A stretch of DNA of 32,968 nucleotides from Myxococcales bacterium. Lineage in GTDB: Bacteria > Myxococcota_A > Polyangia > Polyangiales > Polyangiaceae. The stretch is taken from positions 1-32,968 of the forward strand of contig JAAFHV010000086.1 of assembly GCA_013297655.1 (NCBI GenBank). The letters are read 5' to 3'. Shown piece by piece: positions 24,301 through 32,968 of this stretch; the first letter of the stretch is position 1; each line of letters starts with the position of its first letter. The notes under the pieces are model-generated. The model was given only the letters and a program-made list of their open reading frames with translations, did no database searches and was not told the origin of the DNA. A program made the translations under genes and the position numbers.

Positions 24301-25833
24301 CTTCGTGGCAGCGGCGGCGTCGCCCTTCGCGAGGTGGATCCGCGCCTGCACGCACGCGAGGCGCACATGATCGTCGCTCTTGGTGGGGGAAAATCCCGCG
24401 ATCGCCTGCGCCGCGAGGTCGAAGCGACCGCGATCGCACGCGCTCTCGGCTTCGTCGAGGACGGGCCCGCGGGTGCTGTCGACCGGGACGTCGCGGGTCG
24501 ACTGCGCGAGCGCCGCGTCCACGTCGCCGGTGGACACGAGCACCTCGCGGCCGAGCTTCTCGAGCATGGTCCGCAGCGCGCCCGGGTTGCCGTCTGCGCG
24601 CTCCACGAGGTGGGCGACGAGCGAATCGGGGAGCGACACGATCGCCTTCCGCGCGAGCTCTTCTGCGGCGCGCGCGTCGAGGCGGGGCATCTCGAAGACG
24701 ACGGCCTCGCCCTTCACCTGCGCCGCGACCGCTTCTCTCGAGCCCACCGCCACGATGCGTGCACCCTTCACGGAGTGTTCGCGCAGCGCCGCGCGCGCGT
24801 CGTCCGGGAGCGCGTCGAGGTCGTCGACGAAGATCACGAGACGAGACGGGGAGAGGCCGTCGAGGGCGAGCTCGAGGCCCTCGAGCGCGGAAATTCCCGT
24901 CGTTGGCACCGTGACCATCGCGGAGGGGACGCGCCGCAGGCCGAGCGAGAACGCGAGCCGCCGAAGGAGCGTGGATCGCCCCGACCCCTCCGAGCCCACG
25001 AGCGCCACCGCGTCGCCGTCGCCCATCGACAGGACCGCCGCCTCGAACGAAGTGAACGCTGCGTCGAGGCCGAGGAGGCGCCACCCGAGCGCCCCCTCGA
25101 ACGCACGTTTCCCGAGGCCACCCGCTTGCCGAAGCGCGACGACGAGCTCGTCGACGCTGGGGTAACGATCGTCCGGCTCGCCCAGCGTCGCGCGCTTCGC
25201 CACGCGCGAGAGGGCATCGAACGCTGATTTTTCGAGCTCGTGCCCGCGTTCGTCGAGGCCTTCTTGCAGCGTCGCCCCGAGCGCGTACACCTCTGCGCGC
25301 ACCCCGATGGGCTCACCATCGAGCAGCTCTGGTGCCGCATATTTGGGTGTAAGTCCGAGGGCTTGCGAGCTCTCCCGGAAGGGCCGCGCGAGCCCGAGAT
25401 CGACGAAGGTGGCGCGCCGCGATCCGAGGGGGGACACGATGATGTTCGCGGGCTTGATGTCGCCGTGAAAGAGCCCGCTTCGATGGATGAGCGTGAGCTG
25501 GTCGGCTGCCTCGGCGAGGGGCTCGAGCCACGGCACACCTTCGTCGACGAACGCCTCGTCGAGGCCGCGGCCCTCCGCGAGCTCGCGCACCATGTAACGC
25601 TCGCCGGACGCGATCGATCCGAAGCCCACGATCTTCGGAAGGCCGAGCCCATCGAGGGCGGAGAGCGCGACCGCCTCACGAACGAGCGCGCGATCTTCGG
25701 CTTCTCCCGACTCGGCAGAGAGGACCTTGAGGGCGAGCTTCGCCCCCGTCACACGGTCGCGGACCGCGTACACCTCGCCGCCGCCGCCTTTACCGAGGCG
25801 TTTTTCCGTCTCGTAGCGTTTCGGAAGATTCAT
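21397..25833 (-). CDS. Kinase-NTPase-TPR-GAF-sigma54 activator fusion protein
   Basis: 1478 residues from the ATG at 25833, chosen because GGAGA lies 7 nt upstream; an in-frame start at 25893 is less likely. Domains in order: (1) Ser/Thr kinase, about 7-250, with GKGGGGEVY (14-22), Lys36, HGDIKPAN (123-130; Gly replaces the usual Arg of HRD) and DLG (145). (2) STAND-like NTPase, P-loop GSEGSGRST (280-288), Walker B VIFVDDLD (333-340). (3) TPR superhelix, about 450-870. (4) GAF sensor, about 950-1097. (5) Coiled coil, then sigma-54 AAA+ (about 1153-1390) with GESGTGKE (1182-1189), intact GAFTGA (1229-1234) and Walker B LLDEIGE. (6) Fis-type HTH (1421-1462). It should activate sigma-54 promoters in response to a signal. 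There is no receiver or FHA domain. Gene target unknown. Confidence 0.93.
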   Translation of the reverse strand: MNLPKRYETEKRLGKGGGGEVYAVRDRVTGAKLALKVLSAESGEAEDRALVREAVALSALDGLGLPKIVGFGSIASGERYMVRELAEGRGLDEAFVDEGVPWLEPLAEAADQLTLIHRSGLFHGDIKPANIIVSPLGSRRATFVDLGLARPFRESSQALGLTPKYAAPELLDGEPIGVRAEVYALGATLQEGLDERGHELEKSAFDALSRVAKRATLGEPDDRYPSVDELVVALRQAGGLGKRAFEGALGWRLLGLDAAFTSFEAAVLSMGDGDAVALVGSEGSGRSTLLRRLAFSLGLRRVPSAMVTVPTTGISALEGLELALDGLSPSRLVIFVDDLDALPDDARAALREHSVKGARIVAVGSREAVAAQVKGEAVVFEMPRLDARAAEELARKAIVSLPDSLVAHLVERADGNPGALRTMLEKLGREVLVSTGDVDAALAQSTRDVPVDSTRGPVLDEAESACDRGRFDLAAQAIAGFSPTKSDDHVRLACVQARIHLAKGDAAAATKELDEVADLAEKARSRPWLLFAARAKLRVMMLDQVLELTEKLTVGRLEDAIASEALSVRGVAYAYKGDDARGRQTLESAVMVANLAQDARALGIAKGSLGVAHQRAGRTADARRGYEEALAAAETANDAWSVATMRLNLSGLAQAEGDLGRAIVHLEAANDLGARAGGSLAARQATLNLANLDLYLGRVARARASIDELWRVEGDLPPAARAQLLGLDADLAQKTGELTVARDRYAACANAYDALGRPLDAAEARLESFLLSSKEPNADARALLGEVDALRERMDPKTGFAEHEALASIVRASCFTVLGDEVAAKSALDAAYEKAKADAKHELGWRALEARGALALSQGSTATARRDTEAALAMLEEVAAKLPRDLREVFWDDPRRRSLRSQVATTHSATQEPRATRKTAHGPITAHTRSTHLPDTDRLSRIFEITRDLARERDLTRLLDRVVDYAIALVGAERGFVLLSEDGEVFAQTIRGKLVEDGHARFSRSVAEKVITEGEPVIAASARDDERLAQAVSVQSLMIQSIACVPIHGSHVTSPIIGALYLETRLRPGLRFREELPTLTAFADQAAIAIESARLIEENTKRSNELAIANEELQRAHVRLEEALGRRTEQLAATRRDLRQVRAELRSHFGYAGLVGTSAPMRKLYAILERVKDTDVPVLVTGESGTGKEVVARAIHQASPRAKNAFIGVNCGAIPGNLLESELFGHVRGAFTGADRERKGLFREAEGGTILLDEIGEMPHKMQAGMLRVLQEKTVRPVGGVSEEQVNVRVVAATHRELGQMVREGTFREDLYYRLHVVTVEIPPLRARLDDLPALVDHFLGIFAARHRRDRKTVSRAAMRKLSGYDWPGNVRQLEHVLLNAWLMTDADDLGPDDFTLPIPSSESRQGSPAVRARTPGEFRSSEKERILEALGRANWNRMQAAKLVGIPRRTFYRRLKEYGILGVEEDETEPKDDEPSS

Positions 25834-25920
25834 CTCGTGTCTCCCTCCCTCGGTCGGTGGGGCGGCACGATCGAGCCCGTCGCGTTCTCGCACCTTCGGG
25901 TGGTCACTTCGGGAAGAGCC

Positions 25921-26949
25921 TCAGCGGATCTGGGTGAGGACCGACGGCTCGCCGGTGCGTGCCGTCTCGGGGCCTTTGCTGACGGGCCTCTCGAAGCCGT
26001 AGTTGCCACTCAGGCCGAACCAAAATCCAGTGAGGGATACACCCAACCCGAGGCGCGCCTCGAACGCCTTGATAGGCTTGAAGCGGAGCCCGATTTGGGG
26101 AATCGCGACCCAAGGGATCACGTTCGGCTTCGACCCGCCGTTCGCCCAGCTCGGCTCGAGGTAGTTGTTTACCCGCGCGACGTCGGCGTTCTGGTGGTCT
26201 TTCCTGTTGCAGCCGGTACCGACAGCGTCCTCGGCGGCGCAGGGTGAGTACTTCTTGCCATTCGCGGCCGAGTACCTGCCATTCGCGTCCTCGCGGACCC
26301 AGTTGTTCAACAGGTCGCCGAACACGAAGCCCACGCCGAGCCCCACGCCGTACTCGAAATCGAGGACCTTGTTGATCTTGGCCGACCACAAGAGGTCCAC
26401 CGTGAGCTGAATCATCTTCAGCCCGCTGTTGCCGAGGCCGTAGTTGCCGACGAAGTCGGCCGCGTTCTTGTCCTTGTAGAGCAAGTCGCCGGTGCTGAAC
26501 TCGGCGTAGCTTATCGCCGGAATGACCGAGAAGCCGTTCTTCCGGATGTCGAGCTCGAGCCCGATCTGGTTCGAGTAAACGGTTTGCCCGCCCTCGATGA
26601 ACGCGTCGACGACGAACTTCGGCAGCACCACGCCGCGGTAGCGAATGCCCGCGAAGAGATACGTGCGCTCGAACGCCTCGGTGACGTTCGACATGTTGGA
26701 GCCCTTCTCTGCCGGAGGGGCCTCTTCCACCTTCGCGACGCCCGATTTGTCGTCCCCGCTGGCCTTCGGGCCATCGGAGGTGGCGCCGTCCGTTTTGGGG
26801 GCGTCGGCCTTCGGCGGATCGGTCTTCGGCGTGCCGGCGTTCGAGCCGCTCGGGCCGGCCTTGGGAGCGGCTCCTTGGGCGAGCGCGGCAGCGGGCAACG
26901 AGAGCGCAGCGATGGCAAAAAGGCAGGGAAGCGTCGTTCGAGAAAGCAT
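25921..26949 (-). CDS. Outer-membrane beta-barrel-like protein
   Basis: 342 residues from the ATG at 26949, with GGAG at a proper distance; a longer frame to 27042 has no ribosome site and puts a charged stretch before the signal peptide. The signal peptide ends ALA-QG near residue 25. A Lys/Pro/Asp/Ser-rich spacer (about 30-85) leads to a region of alternating hydrophobic strands with many Gly and aromatic residues (TYLFAGIRYRGVVLPKFVVDAFIEGG, FEYGVGLGVGFVFGDLL, FEARLGLGVSLTGFWFGLSGNYGF). This is typical of a small outer-membrane barrel. A Cys pair (SPCAAEDAVGTGC) may form a disulfide in a surface loop. It ends 87 bp before the kinase-activator gene on the same strand; the pair may share a message. 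Role unknown. Confidence 0.78.
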   Translation of the reverse strand: MLSRTTLPCLFAIAALSLPAAALAQGAAPKAGPSGSNAGTPKTDPPKADAPKTDGATSDGPKASGDDKSGVAKVEEAPPAEKGSNMSNVTEAFERTYLFAGIRYRGVVLPKFVVDAFIEGGQTVYSNQIGLELDIRKNGFSVIPAISYAEFSTGDLLYKDKNAADFVGNYGLGNSGLKMIQLTVDLLWSAKINKVLDFEYGVGLGVGFVFGDLLNNWVREDANGRYSAANGKKYSPCAAEDAVGTGCNRKDHQNADVARVNNYLEPSWANGGSKPNVIPWVAIPQIGLRFKPIKAFEARLGLGVSLTGFWFGLSGNYGFERPVSKGPETARTGEPSVLTQIR

Positions 26950-27097
26950 TCGGATCTCCGAGCTTCGGGACGTGGCTTCGGCGCGCGAGGGTGCCGCCTC
27001 CCCATCCCATTGCGAGCGATGACAGCGTACTCGATGTGCCATCGGAAAGGGAAAAAACGAGGAAAACGGCCGGGTTCCACCCCGACGGCGTTTCCGG

Positions 27098-28138
27098 GTG
27101 CGGCGCTCGCGGGTGTATCGTTTGGATGTGATCCTCTACGGACGCACCGTCCAGCAATCGATCGACCACCACCATGTGGGTACGTTCAGGAAAGAAGTGG
27201 CGATCACCGCTGGCGTGCCGCTCGCGCTCGTCCGGAAGCGCCTCGCGAACGCGGAGAGCACCCGCGCGCCGGTCTTGCTCATCCATGGCTTCGGGCAAAA
27301 CCGCTACACGTTCCACCTCCCGTCGCGCAGCTTCTCGAACTACCTCGCGGCGGAGGGCTTCGACGTGTTCAACGTCGATCTCCGCGGTCATGGGCGCTCG
27401 CGAAAGCTCGGCGGCGCGCGCTCGCTCGGTGCCCACAGCTACGTCGAGGAAGACATTCCTCAGGCCGTCGCGGAGGTGCGCGCGCTCTCTGGCGGGCGCC
27501 CCGTGTTCCTCGTCGGCCACTCGCTCGGTGGGCTCGTCAGTTATGCCGCGGCGCCCTCGCTCGTCGGCCACGTCGCAGGCGTCGTATCGCTCGGCAGCCC
27601 GTACCATTTCACGCGCGGATCCATGTTCCTCGGCGCGGTCCGCGCGCTCAACGGCGGTCTTCGTGCGCTCGGAGTTCCGCTCGGGAATATCCCTCTCACG
27701 CTCCGTCCGGTCGGCATCGCGCTCCGCGGTATGAAGCGCATGTTGGGCGAAGGCGTGCATCCGCTCCCGCTCCGCGCCTGGCACCACGAGGGCCTCGAGA
27801 AGCACGTCCTCGACGAGCACATCGATCTCGCGTTCGACCGTGCGAGCCTCGAAGATCTACGCAACCTCTTCGATTGGGCGTGGGAGCGCAGGTTCGGCGG
27901 AGCGCGCGGATACGCCGAGCGCTTCGAGCGTCTCACCGAGCTGCCTCTCCTCGTCATCGCTGGCGAAAAAGACGATCTCGCCTCTCCCCGCGCCGTCCGC
28001 CCCGCCTACGAGCGCAGCCGCTCGCGCGACAAGACCTACCGCGAGTACGTCGCCGGCCACATCGACCTCGTCGTAGGCCGCGAAGCCCCAAGAACGATCT
28101 GGCCCGATGTCCGCAACTGGCTCCTCTCCCACCTGTAG
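27098..28138 (+). CDS. Alpha/beta-hydrolase fold protein
   Basis: 346 residues if GTG at 27098 is the start; GTG at 27128 is possible and the true start is uncertain. Catalytic pattern: nucleophile Ser142 in GHSLGG (140-145), oxyanion-hole HGFG (63-66), acid Asp292 or Asp293 in AGEKDDLASP, and His321 in AGHIDLVVG. The sequence VFNVDLRGHGRSRKLG is the usual strand-4 region. A lid of about 90 residues (168-255) sits between Ser and Asp and is rich in Arg/Leu/His. Substrate cannot be told from sequence; lipase/esterase-like or a polyhydroxyalkanoate-type acyl hydrolase are options. The TAG stop is the first three bases after the G of the repeat element that follows. Confidence 0.88.
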   Translation: MRRSRVYRLDVILYGRTVQQSIDHHHVGTFRKEVAITAGVPLALVRKRLANAESTRAPVLLIHGFGQNRYTFHLPSRSFSNYLAAEGFDVFNVDLRGHGRSRKLGGARSLGAHSYVEEDIPQAVAEVRALSGGRPVFLVGHSLGGLVSYAAAPSLVGHVAGVVSLGSPYHFTRGSMFLGAVRALNGGLRALGVPLGNIPLTLRPVGIALRGMKRMLGEGVHPLPLRAWHHEGLEKHVLDEHIDLAFDRASLEDLRNLFDWAWERRFGGARGYAERFERLTELPLLVIAGEKDDLASPRAVRPAYERSRSRDKTYREYVAGHIDLVVGREAPRTIWPDVRNWLLSHL

Positions 28139-28260
28139 GCAGGGCGGCTTTTCGACGATCCCTTCGCCCTGGCGTCGTCGGACGTCCTCACGAACAGGAG
28201 TTCGCTCCGGGCGATCCTCCTAGCCAGGGCTCGGTCTCGTCGAAAATCCACCCTGCCTAC
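28135..28260. repeat. TA-bounded palindromic element A, 126 bp
   Basis: Starts GTAGGCAGGGCGG and ends CCCTGCCTAC. The arms pair imperfectly over about 25 bases, and the outer ends are perfect complements with TA next to each end (28136-28137 and 28258-28259). A TA pair at each end is the pattern left by IS630/Tc1-type MITEs. The first 34 bases (28135-28168) are the exact reverse complement of 28460-28493. The hydrolase stop codon TAG (28136-28138) lies within its first bases. Confidence 0.7.
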
Positions 28261-28270
28261 CCTGGGACGG

Positions 28271-28310
28271 GGGCTCGCGGACTCGCCGGGCGGCTCGCGG
28301 ACTCGCCGGG
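28271..28310. repeat. 20-bp tandem duplication, two units
   Basis: 28271-28290 and 28291-28310 differ at one base (unit begins GGG or CGG, then CTCGCGGACTCGCCGGG). It lies between the two palindromic elements. Confidence 0.8.
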
Positions 28311-28368
28311 CACGCACGTCCACCTCCGCGGGCGGGTCTGCGAGCCCGCGCCGACCATATAACGAGAG

Positions 28369-28493
28369 GTAGGCGGGGCGGATTTTCGGCGAGACCGATC
28401 CTGGCCTAGGAGCCCGCGCGGAATGTACTCCTGTACATGAGCACGGGCGACGACGGCCAGGCGAAGGGATCGTCGAAAAGCCGCCCTGCCTAC
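28369..28493. repeat. TA-bounded palindromic element B, 125 bp, opposite orientation
   Basis: Starts GTAGGCGGGGCGG and ends CCCTGCCTAC. Its right arm is the reverse complement of element A's left arm (34 identical bases), and its left arm matches the reverse complement of A's right arm with a few changes. TA flanks lie at 28370-28371 and 28491-28492. The inner part contains GTACTCCTGTAC, a short palindrome. Neither element encodes a protein. Confidence 0.7.
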
Positions 28494-28500
28494 GCGCTGC

Positions 28501-28773
28501 CTACGGTTTGCGGTCGCGTTCGAGGCGGGCTACTTCGTCTTCGAGGCGGCGGACGGTGCGCTTCAGATCGTTCACTTCGTCCTCCGTCGCGAGCGACATG
28601 GACTTGGCGAGCTTCTCGAGCTGCTCCGACGTAAAGCTCTGCACCTTGCCGGGCACCGCCATCGCCTGCATGAGCGCGTTCATCACCCGCGGATCTTGGA
28701 GGAGCTTCCCCACGCGGGGATCGCTCATCAGCTTCAGACCCTGCTTCATCAAGGACTTCTTGAGGTCGCTCAT
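28501..28773 (-). CDS. Small coiled-coil protein, phasin-like
   Basis: 90 residues from the ATG at 28773; the longer frame to 28959 is Arg/Cys-rich and unlike the rest. Residues 1-60 are amphipathic helices (LKKSLMKQGLKLMSDPRVGKLLQDPRVMNALMQAM). Residues about 62-87 form a heptad-pattern coiled coil (EDEVNDLKRTVRRLEDEVARL). This resembles phasins and similar small granule- or membrane-associated helical proteins, but the match is by pattern only. Its TAG stop lies in CCGTAGGCAGC, a second copy of the repeat-end motif GTAGGC found in elements A and B. Convergent with the hydrolase gene. Confidence 0.72.
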   Translation of the reverse strand: MSDLKKSLMKQGLKLMSDPRVGKLLQDPRVMNALMQAMAVPGKVQSFTSEQLEKLAKSMSLATEDEVNDLKRTVRRLEDEVARLERDRKP

Positions 28774-28941
28774 GTGCGGAGAAGCGTAGCAATTTGCCGC
28801 ACACGAGCGAAAGGCCCGCGATGCGCAACTACGAGAAATTCCTTGGAAACCATGAGAGAAAGGAATCCAACATAACGGAGGTAGGCGCTCGGTTCGGTCT
28901 CCGCCTGCCCACGCTTTTGGCCGCGTTGCGCGCAAACGCAA

Positions 28942-28973
28942 AGACCCGAAGCACCGCAAGGCGCCTCGGGTCT
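28942..28973 (-). terminator. Rho-independent terminator of prkA
   Basis: AGACCCGA (28942-28949) pairs with TCGGGTCT (28966-28973), with further partial pairing inside the loop. Read on the minus strand the hairpin is followed by TTTGCGTTTG. It lies 35 bp after the prkA stop. Confidence 0.65.
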
Positions 28974-28978
28974 CGCGG

Positions 28979-29002
28979 GGTCGCGAGGAGATGCTCGCGA
29001 CC
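28979..29002 (-). other. Perfect 9-bp hairpin after prkA
   Basis: GGTCGCGAG (28979-28987) and CTCGCGACC (28994-29002) pair exactly around GAGATG. It starts 5 bp after the stop, directly before the terminator, and could protect the mRNA end or pause polymerase. Confidence 0.55.
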
Positions 29003-29007
29003 GTCGG

Positions 29008-31065
<2,058 letters not shown>

Positions 31066-31443
31066 GGTTCTCCTCGGCAGCCGTCGCGAGCGAAGCGCCC
31101 CGGCGGGTCCTCCGGAAGTAGACGGGAGGACCCGTGCCTTGCGCAAGGCGTCTCGTGCGGACCCATCGGTTCTTCGGCGAATTGCACCATCGAGACGGTC
31201 GCCAGCGCCGCTCGAGCCGTCGTCTTTTTGCGGAGTGCGGCGTGAAGGCGCGTTCACGCGCGAGCGGCCTCGGCTTGCACGTGCCCCCGTGCGCCACCAG
31301 GAGTCTTACGAAAAGTTTGAAATATCCAGTGGTTCCAATGTGGGTGTCCGACCGCTTCGGAACCGTCGCAAACGGTGCGATGCTTGCTTCGTAGGGCTGG
31401 CACGTCCACCGTTTCGAGCCCACGTTTTTCGTAGGAGCACCCC
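31066..31443. other. Divergent intergenic region, 378 bp, no gene seen
   Basis: Separates prkA from the DUF6600 lipoprotein gene. It holds the prkA leader with a hairpin (31104-31134) and an A/T-rich patch at 31306-31326 (TTACGAAAAGTTTGAAATA) that may be the promoter of one or both genes. I could not fit a clean -35/-10 or sigma-54 site. Frames reading through here are Arg-rich shadows. Confidence 0.5.
31104..31134 (-). promoter_or_regulatory. Hairpin in the prkA mRNA leader
   Basis: CGGGTCCTCC (31104-31113) and GGAGGACCCG (31125-31134) are perfect 10-bp complements around an 11-nt loop, 39 bases upstream of the ATG at 31065. On the mRNA one strand of the stem reads GGAGGA, like a ribosome-binding site. 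Candidate cis-element; whether it regulates translation or terminates is unknown. Confidence 0.5.
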
Positions 31444-32952
31444 ATGACGTCCCGCCTCACCCTTCTCGCCATCACCCTCTCCGGACTCCTCGGTCTCGTG
31501 GGATGTGGCGGCTACTACGAAGAGGCGGCGTACCCCGAGGTCCCGCCGCCGGCGCCACGCCAAGTCGCAGTCGAGGCGGCTCCGCAGCCCGAAGCCGTTC
31601 CCCCCCCTGGCCCCACCGACGAGCTCATCGTCGGCGGCGACAACGACGACGAGACGCTCTACCGCGAGACCGATCCGAGCGCGCTCACCGAGTTCAAGAG
31701 CACCCTCGATCCGCACGGCACTTGGGTCGACGACGACAACTACGGCACCGTCTGGGTGCCCTCCACCGCCGCCGTCGGCGCCGACTTCACGCCCTACGTC
31801 ACCGCCGGTCGCTGGACCTACGACGACGGCTACGTGTGGGTCTCCGATTACGACTGGGGCTGGGCCCCGTTTCACTACGGCCGCTGGGTCTACATCGGCG
31901 GTCGCGGCTGGTCGTGGATTCCGGGGCGCACCTACCGTGGCGCGTGGGTGAGCTGGCGCACGGGGCCTGCGGGCTTCGGTTATGTCGGCTGGGGCCCGAT
32001 GGCGCCGAGCTGGTACTGGCGCGGTGGCTACGCCTACGGCTACAGCGGCGGTTACCGAACACCCTATTATTTCTGCGAAAATCGCTACGTGTTCCACCCC
32101 CAGGTTCAGACCCGCGTCGTTCGTGGCCCGATGGCGAACGACATCGGCAAGCGCACCGAAGCCTATGTTCCGGCAGAGCCGCGCGTCGATCAGGGCCGCG
32201 TCGGTGCGAACCCGCGGGTCACGGCCGATGGCAGCGGTGCTGGCGGGCTCACGGGCCCTGGCGCCTCGGGCCTTCGTCGCGGCGCCGCGGGGCCTGAGCT
32301 CGGGAGCCTCGGGCTCGAGAGCGCCAAGGTGCCCCGCGCACCCGAGGGCGACAAGGGCATCGCCCGCGCCGTCGCTTACGGTCAGCCCAAGTCCGCCGTC
32401 GTGCTCGGCGCGCGTCCTCCGTCGGCCGCGGTTCGCCCGCTCGAGTCCGTGACGGGGAAATCTCCCCTCGCCGAGGGGCCTCGTCGCGTCGGCGGCACGG
32501 GTCCCGTCGCTCCTTCGCTCGCCCCGACGGAGCGCACGCAAGCAGGTCCCACGCGACTCCCCGCGCTCCGCAACGAGCGAGCGTACGCGCCGCCCTCCGC
32601 GGCCGTCCCGGTGATCCCGCGGATGAGCGAGGCCTCGCGCAGCTCCATGTCTTCGCCTCCGTTGGTCGAGCACCACCGGTCTCCCTCGTACGCCGGTAGC
32701 GGCAGCTCTCCGTCGTTCCGCGGAAGCCCCAGCGTGTCGTCGCCTTCGGTGTCTTCGTCGTTCCGGTCCTCGGGTGGCGGTGGCGCCACGCGGTCGGGCG
32801 GGTCCACGTCGTCGCCTTCGTTCCGCTCGTCGTCTCCCTCCATCACCCGATCGGCCCCGAGCCCGTCGATGGGCACGTCCGGTGGCGGGGGAAATCGCGC
32901 ACAGTCTGCGTCACCGCGAAGCTCTGGTGGTGCCGTCCGTGGTCGTCGCTAA
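31444..32952 (+). CDS. DUF6600-type lipoprotein with Trp/Tyr-rich domain and Ser/Gly/Pro tail
   Basis: 502 residues, ATG at 31444 with GGAG upstream. The lipobox is LVGC, Cys21, followed by a Pro-rich spacer to about residue 55. Residues about 85-205 are the conserved part: LDPHGTWVDDDNYGTVWVP, then FTPYVTAGRWTYDDGYVWVS, DYDWGWAPFHYGRWVYIGGRGWSWIPGR and VGWGPMAPSWYWRGG, as in DUF6600 proteins. From about 230 on it is low complexity (Ala/Gly/Pro, then Ser/Gly/Arg), ending in RGRR. No catalytic residues are recognised. Probably an envelope protein with a disordered surface-exposed or periplasmic tail. Confidence 0.85.
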   Translation: MTSRLTLLAITLSGLLGLVGCGGYYEEAAYPEVPPPAPRQVAVEAAPQPEAVPPPGPTDELIVGGDNDDETLYRETDPSALTEFKSTLDPHGTWVDDDNYGTVWVPSTAAVGADFTPYVTAGRWTYDDGYVWVSDYDWGWAPFHYGRWVYIGGRGWSWIPGRTYRGAWVSWRTGPAGFGYVGWGPMAPSWYWRGGYAYGYSGGYRTPYYFCENRYVFHPQVQTRVVRGPMANDIGKRTEAYVPAEPRVDQGRVGANPRVTADGSGAGGLTGPGASGLRRGAAGPELGSLGLESAKVPRAPEGDKGIARAVAYGQPKSAVVLGARPPSAAVRPLESVTGKSPLAEGPRRVGGTGPVAPSLAPTERTQAGPTRLPALRNERAYAPPSAAVPVIPRMSEASRSSMSSPPLVEHHRSPSYAGSGSSPSFRGSPSVSSPSVSSSFRSSGGGGATRSGGSTSSPSFRSSSPSITRSAPSPSMGTSGGGGNRAQSASPRSSGGAVRGRR

Positions 32953-32968
32953 GCTCACTCCGTCGTCA

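Noticed and set aside
31397-31416. TGGCACG as a sigma-54 -24 element before the DUF6600 gene
   Set aside because: No GC of the -12 element at the required spacing.

Overview
The window is a GC-rich chromosomal segment (strong G/C bias at third codon positions, frequent GTG starts). It carries lipoproteins, a serine/threonine kinase fused to a sigma-54 activator, and PEGA and DUF1111 proteins. This mix suggests a myxobacterium-type Myxococcota (Polyangia-like); that is an inference from gene content. I saw no rRNA, tRNA, CRISPR array or transposase gene.

Layout. 1-5222 (minus): a cut-off lipoprotein, a TPR/PEGA/beta-barrel protein, a Nei-type DNA glycosylase, and a two-domain PPK2 polyphosphate kinase lying just upstream of nei. 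5298-7802 (minus): an ECF sigma factor, a zinc-binding anti-sigma factor and an STN/beta-helix/membrane protein, in that transcription order. 7902-11369 (plus): a membrane protein, mutL and miaA, all with overlapping ends. 11647-12841 (plus): two small unassigned genes and a DUF1801 protein with a histone-like tail. 12842-13304: repeats, including a 232-bp MITE-like element. 13305-14486 (minus): a lipoprotein of probable beta-propeller type.

14602-21239 (minus) is the most striking block. Five tightly packed genes run imelysin, di-heme DUF1111, di-heme DUF1111, second imelysin, and a vitamin-K-dependent gamma-carboxylase homologue (HTTM). A very good Fur box overlaps the only visible promoter. 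I read it as an iron-starvation cell-envelope operon whose substrate is unknown.

21397-26949 (minus): a 1478-residue protein combining kinase, NTPase, TPR, GAF, sigma-54 AAA+ and Fis HTH domains, with an outer-membrane-type protein upstream. 27098-28138 (plus): an alpha/beta hydrolase. 28135-28493: two inverted, TA-bounded palindromic elements of about 125 bp that touch the stop codon of the hydrolase, with the same end motif at the stop of the convergent gene. 28501-31065 (minus): a small coiled-coil protein and prkA, with terminator hairpins after prkA and a hairpin in its leader. 31444-32952 (plus): a Trp/Gly-rich DUF6600-type lipoprotein.
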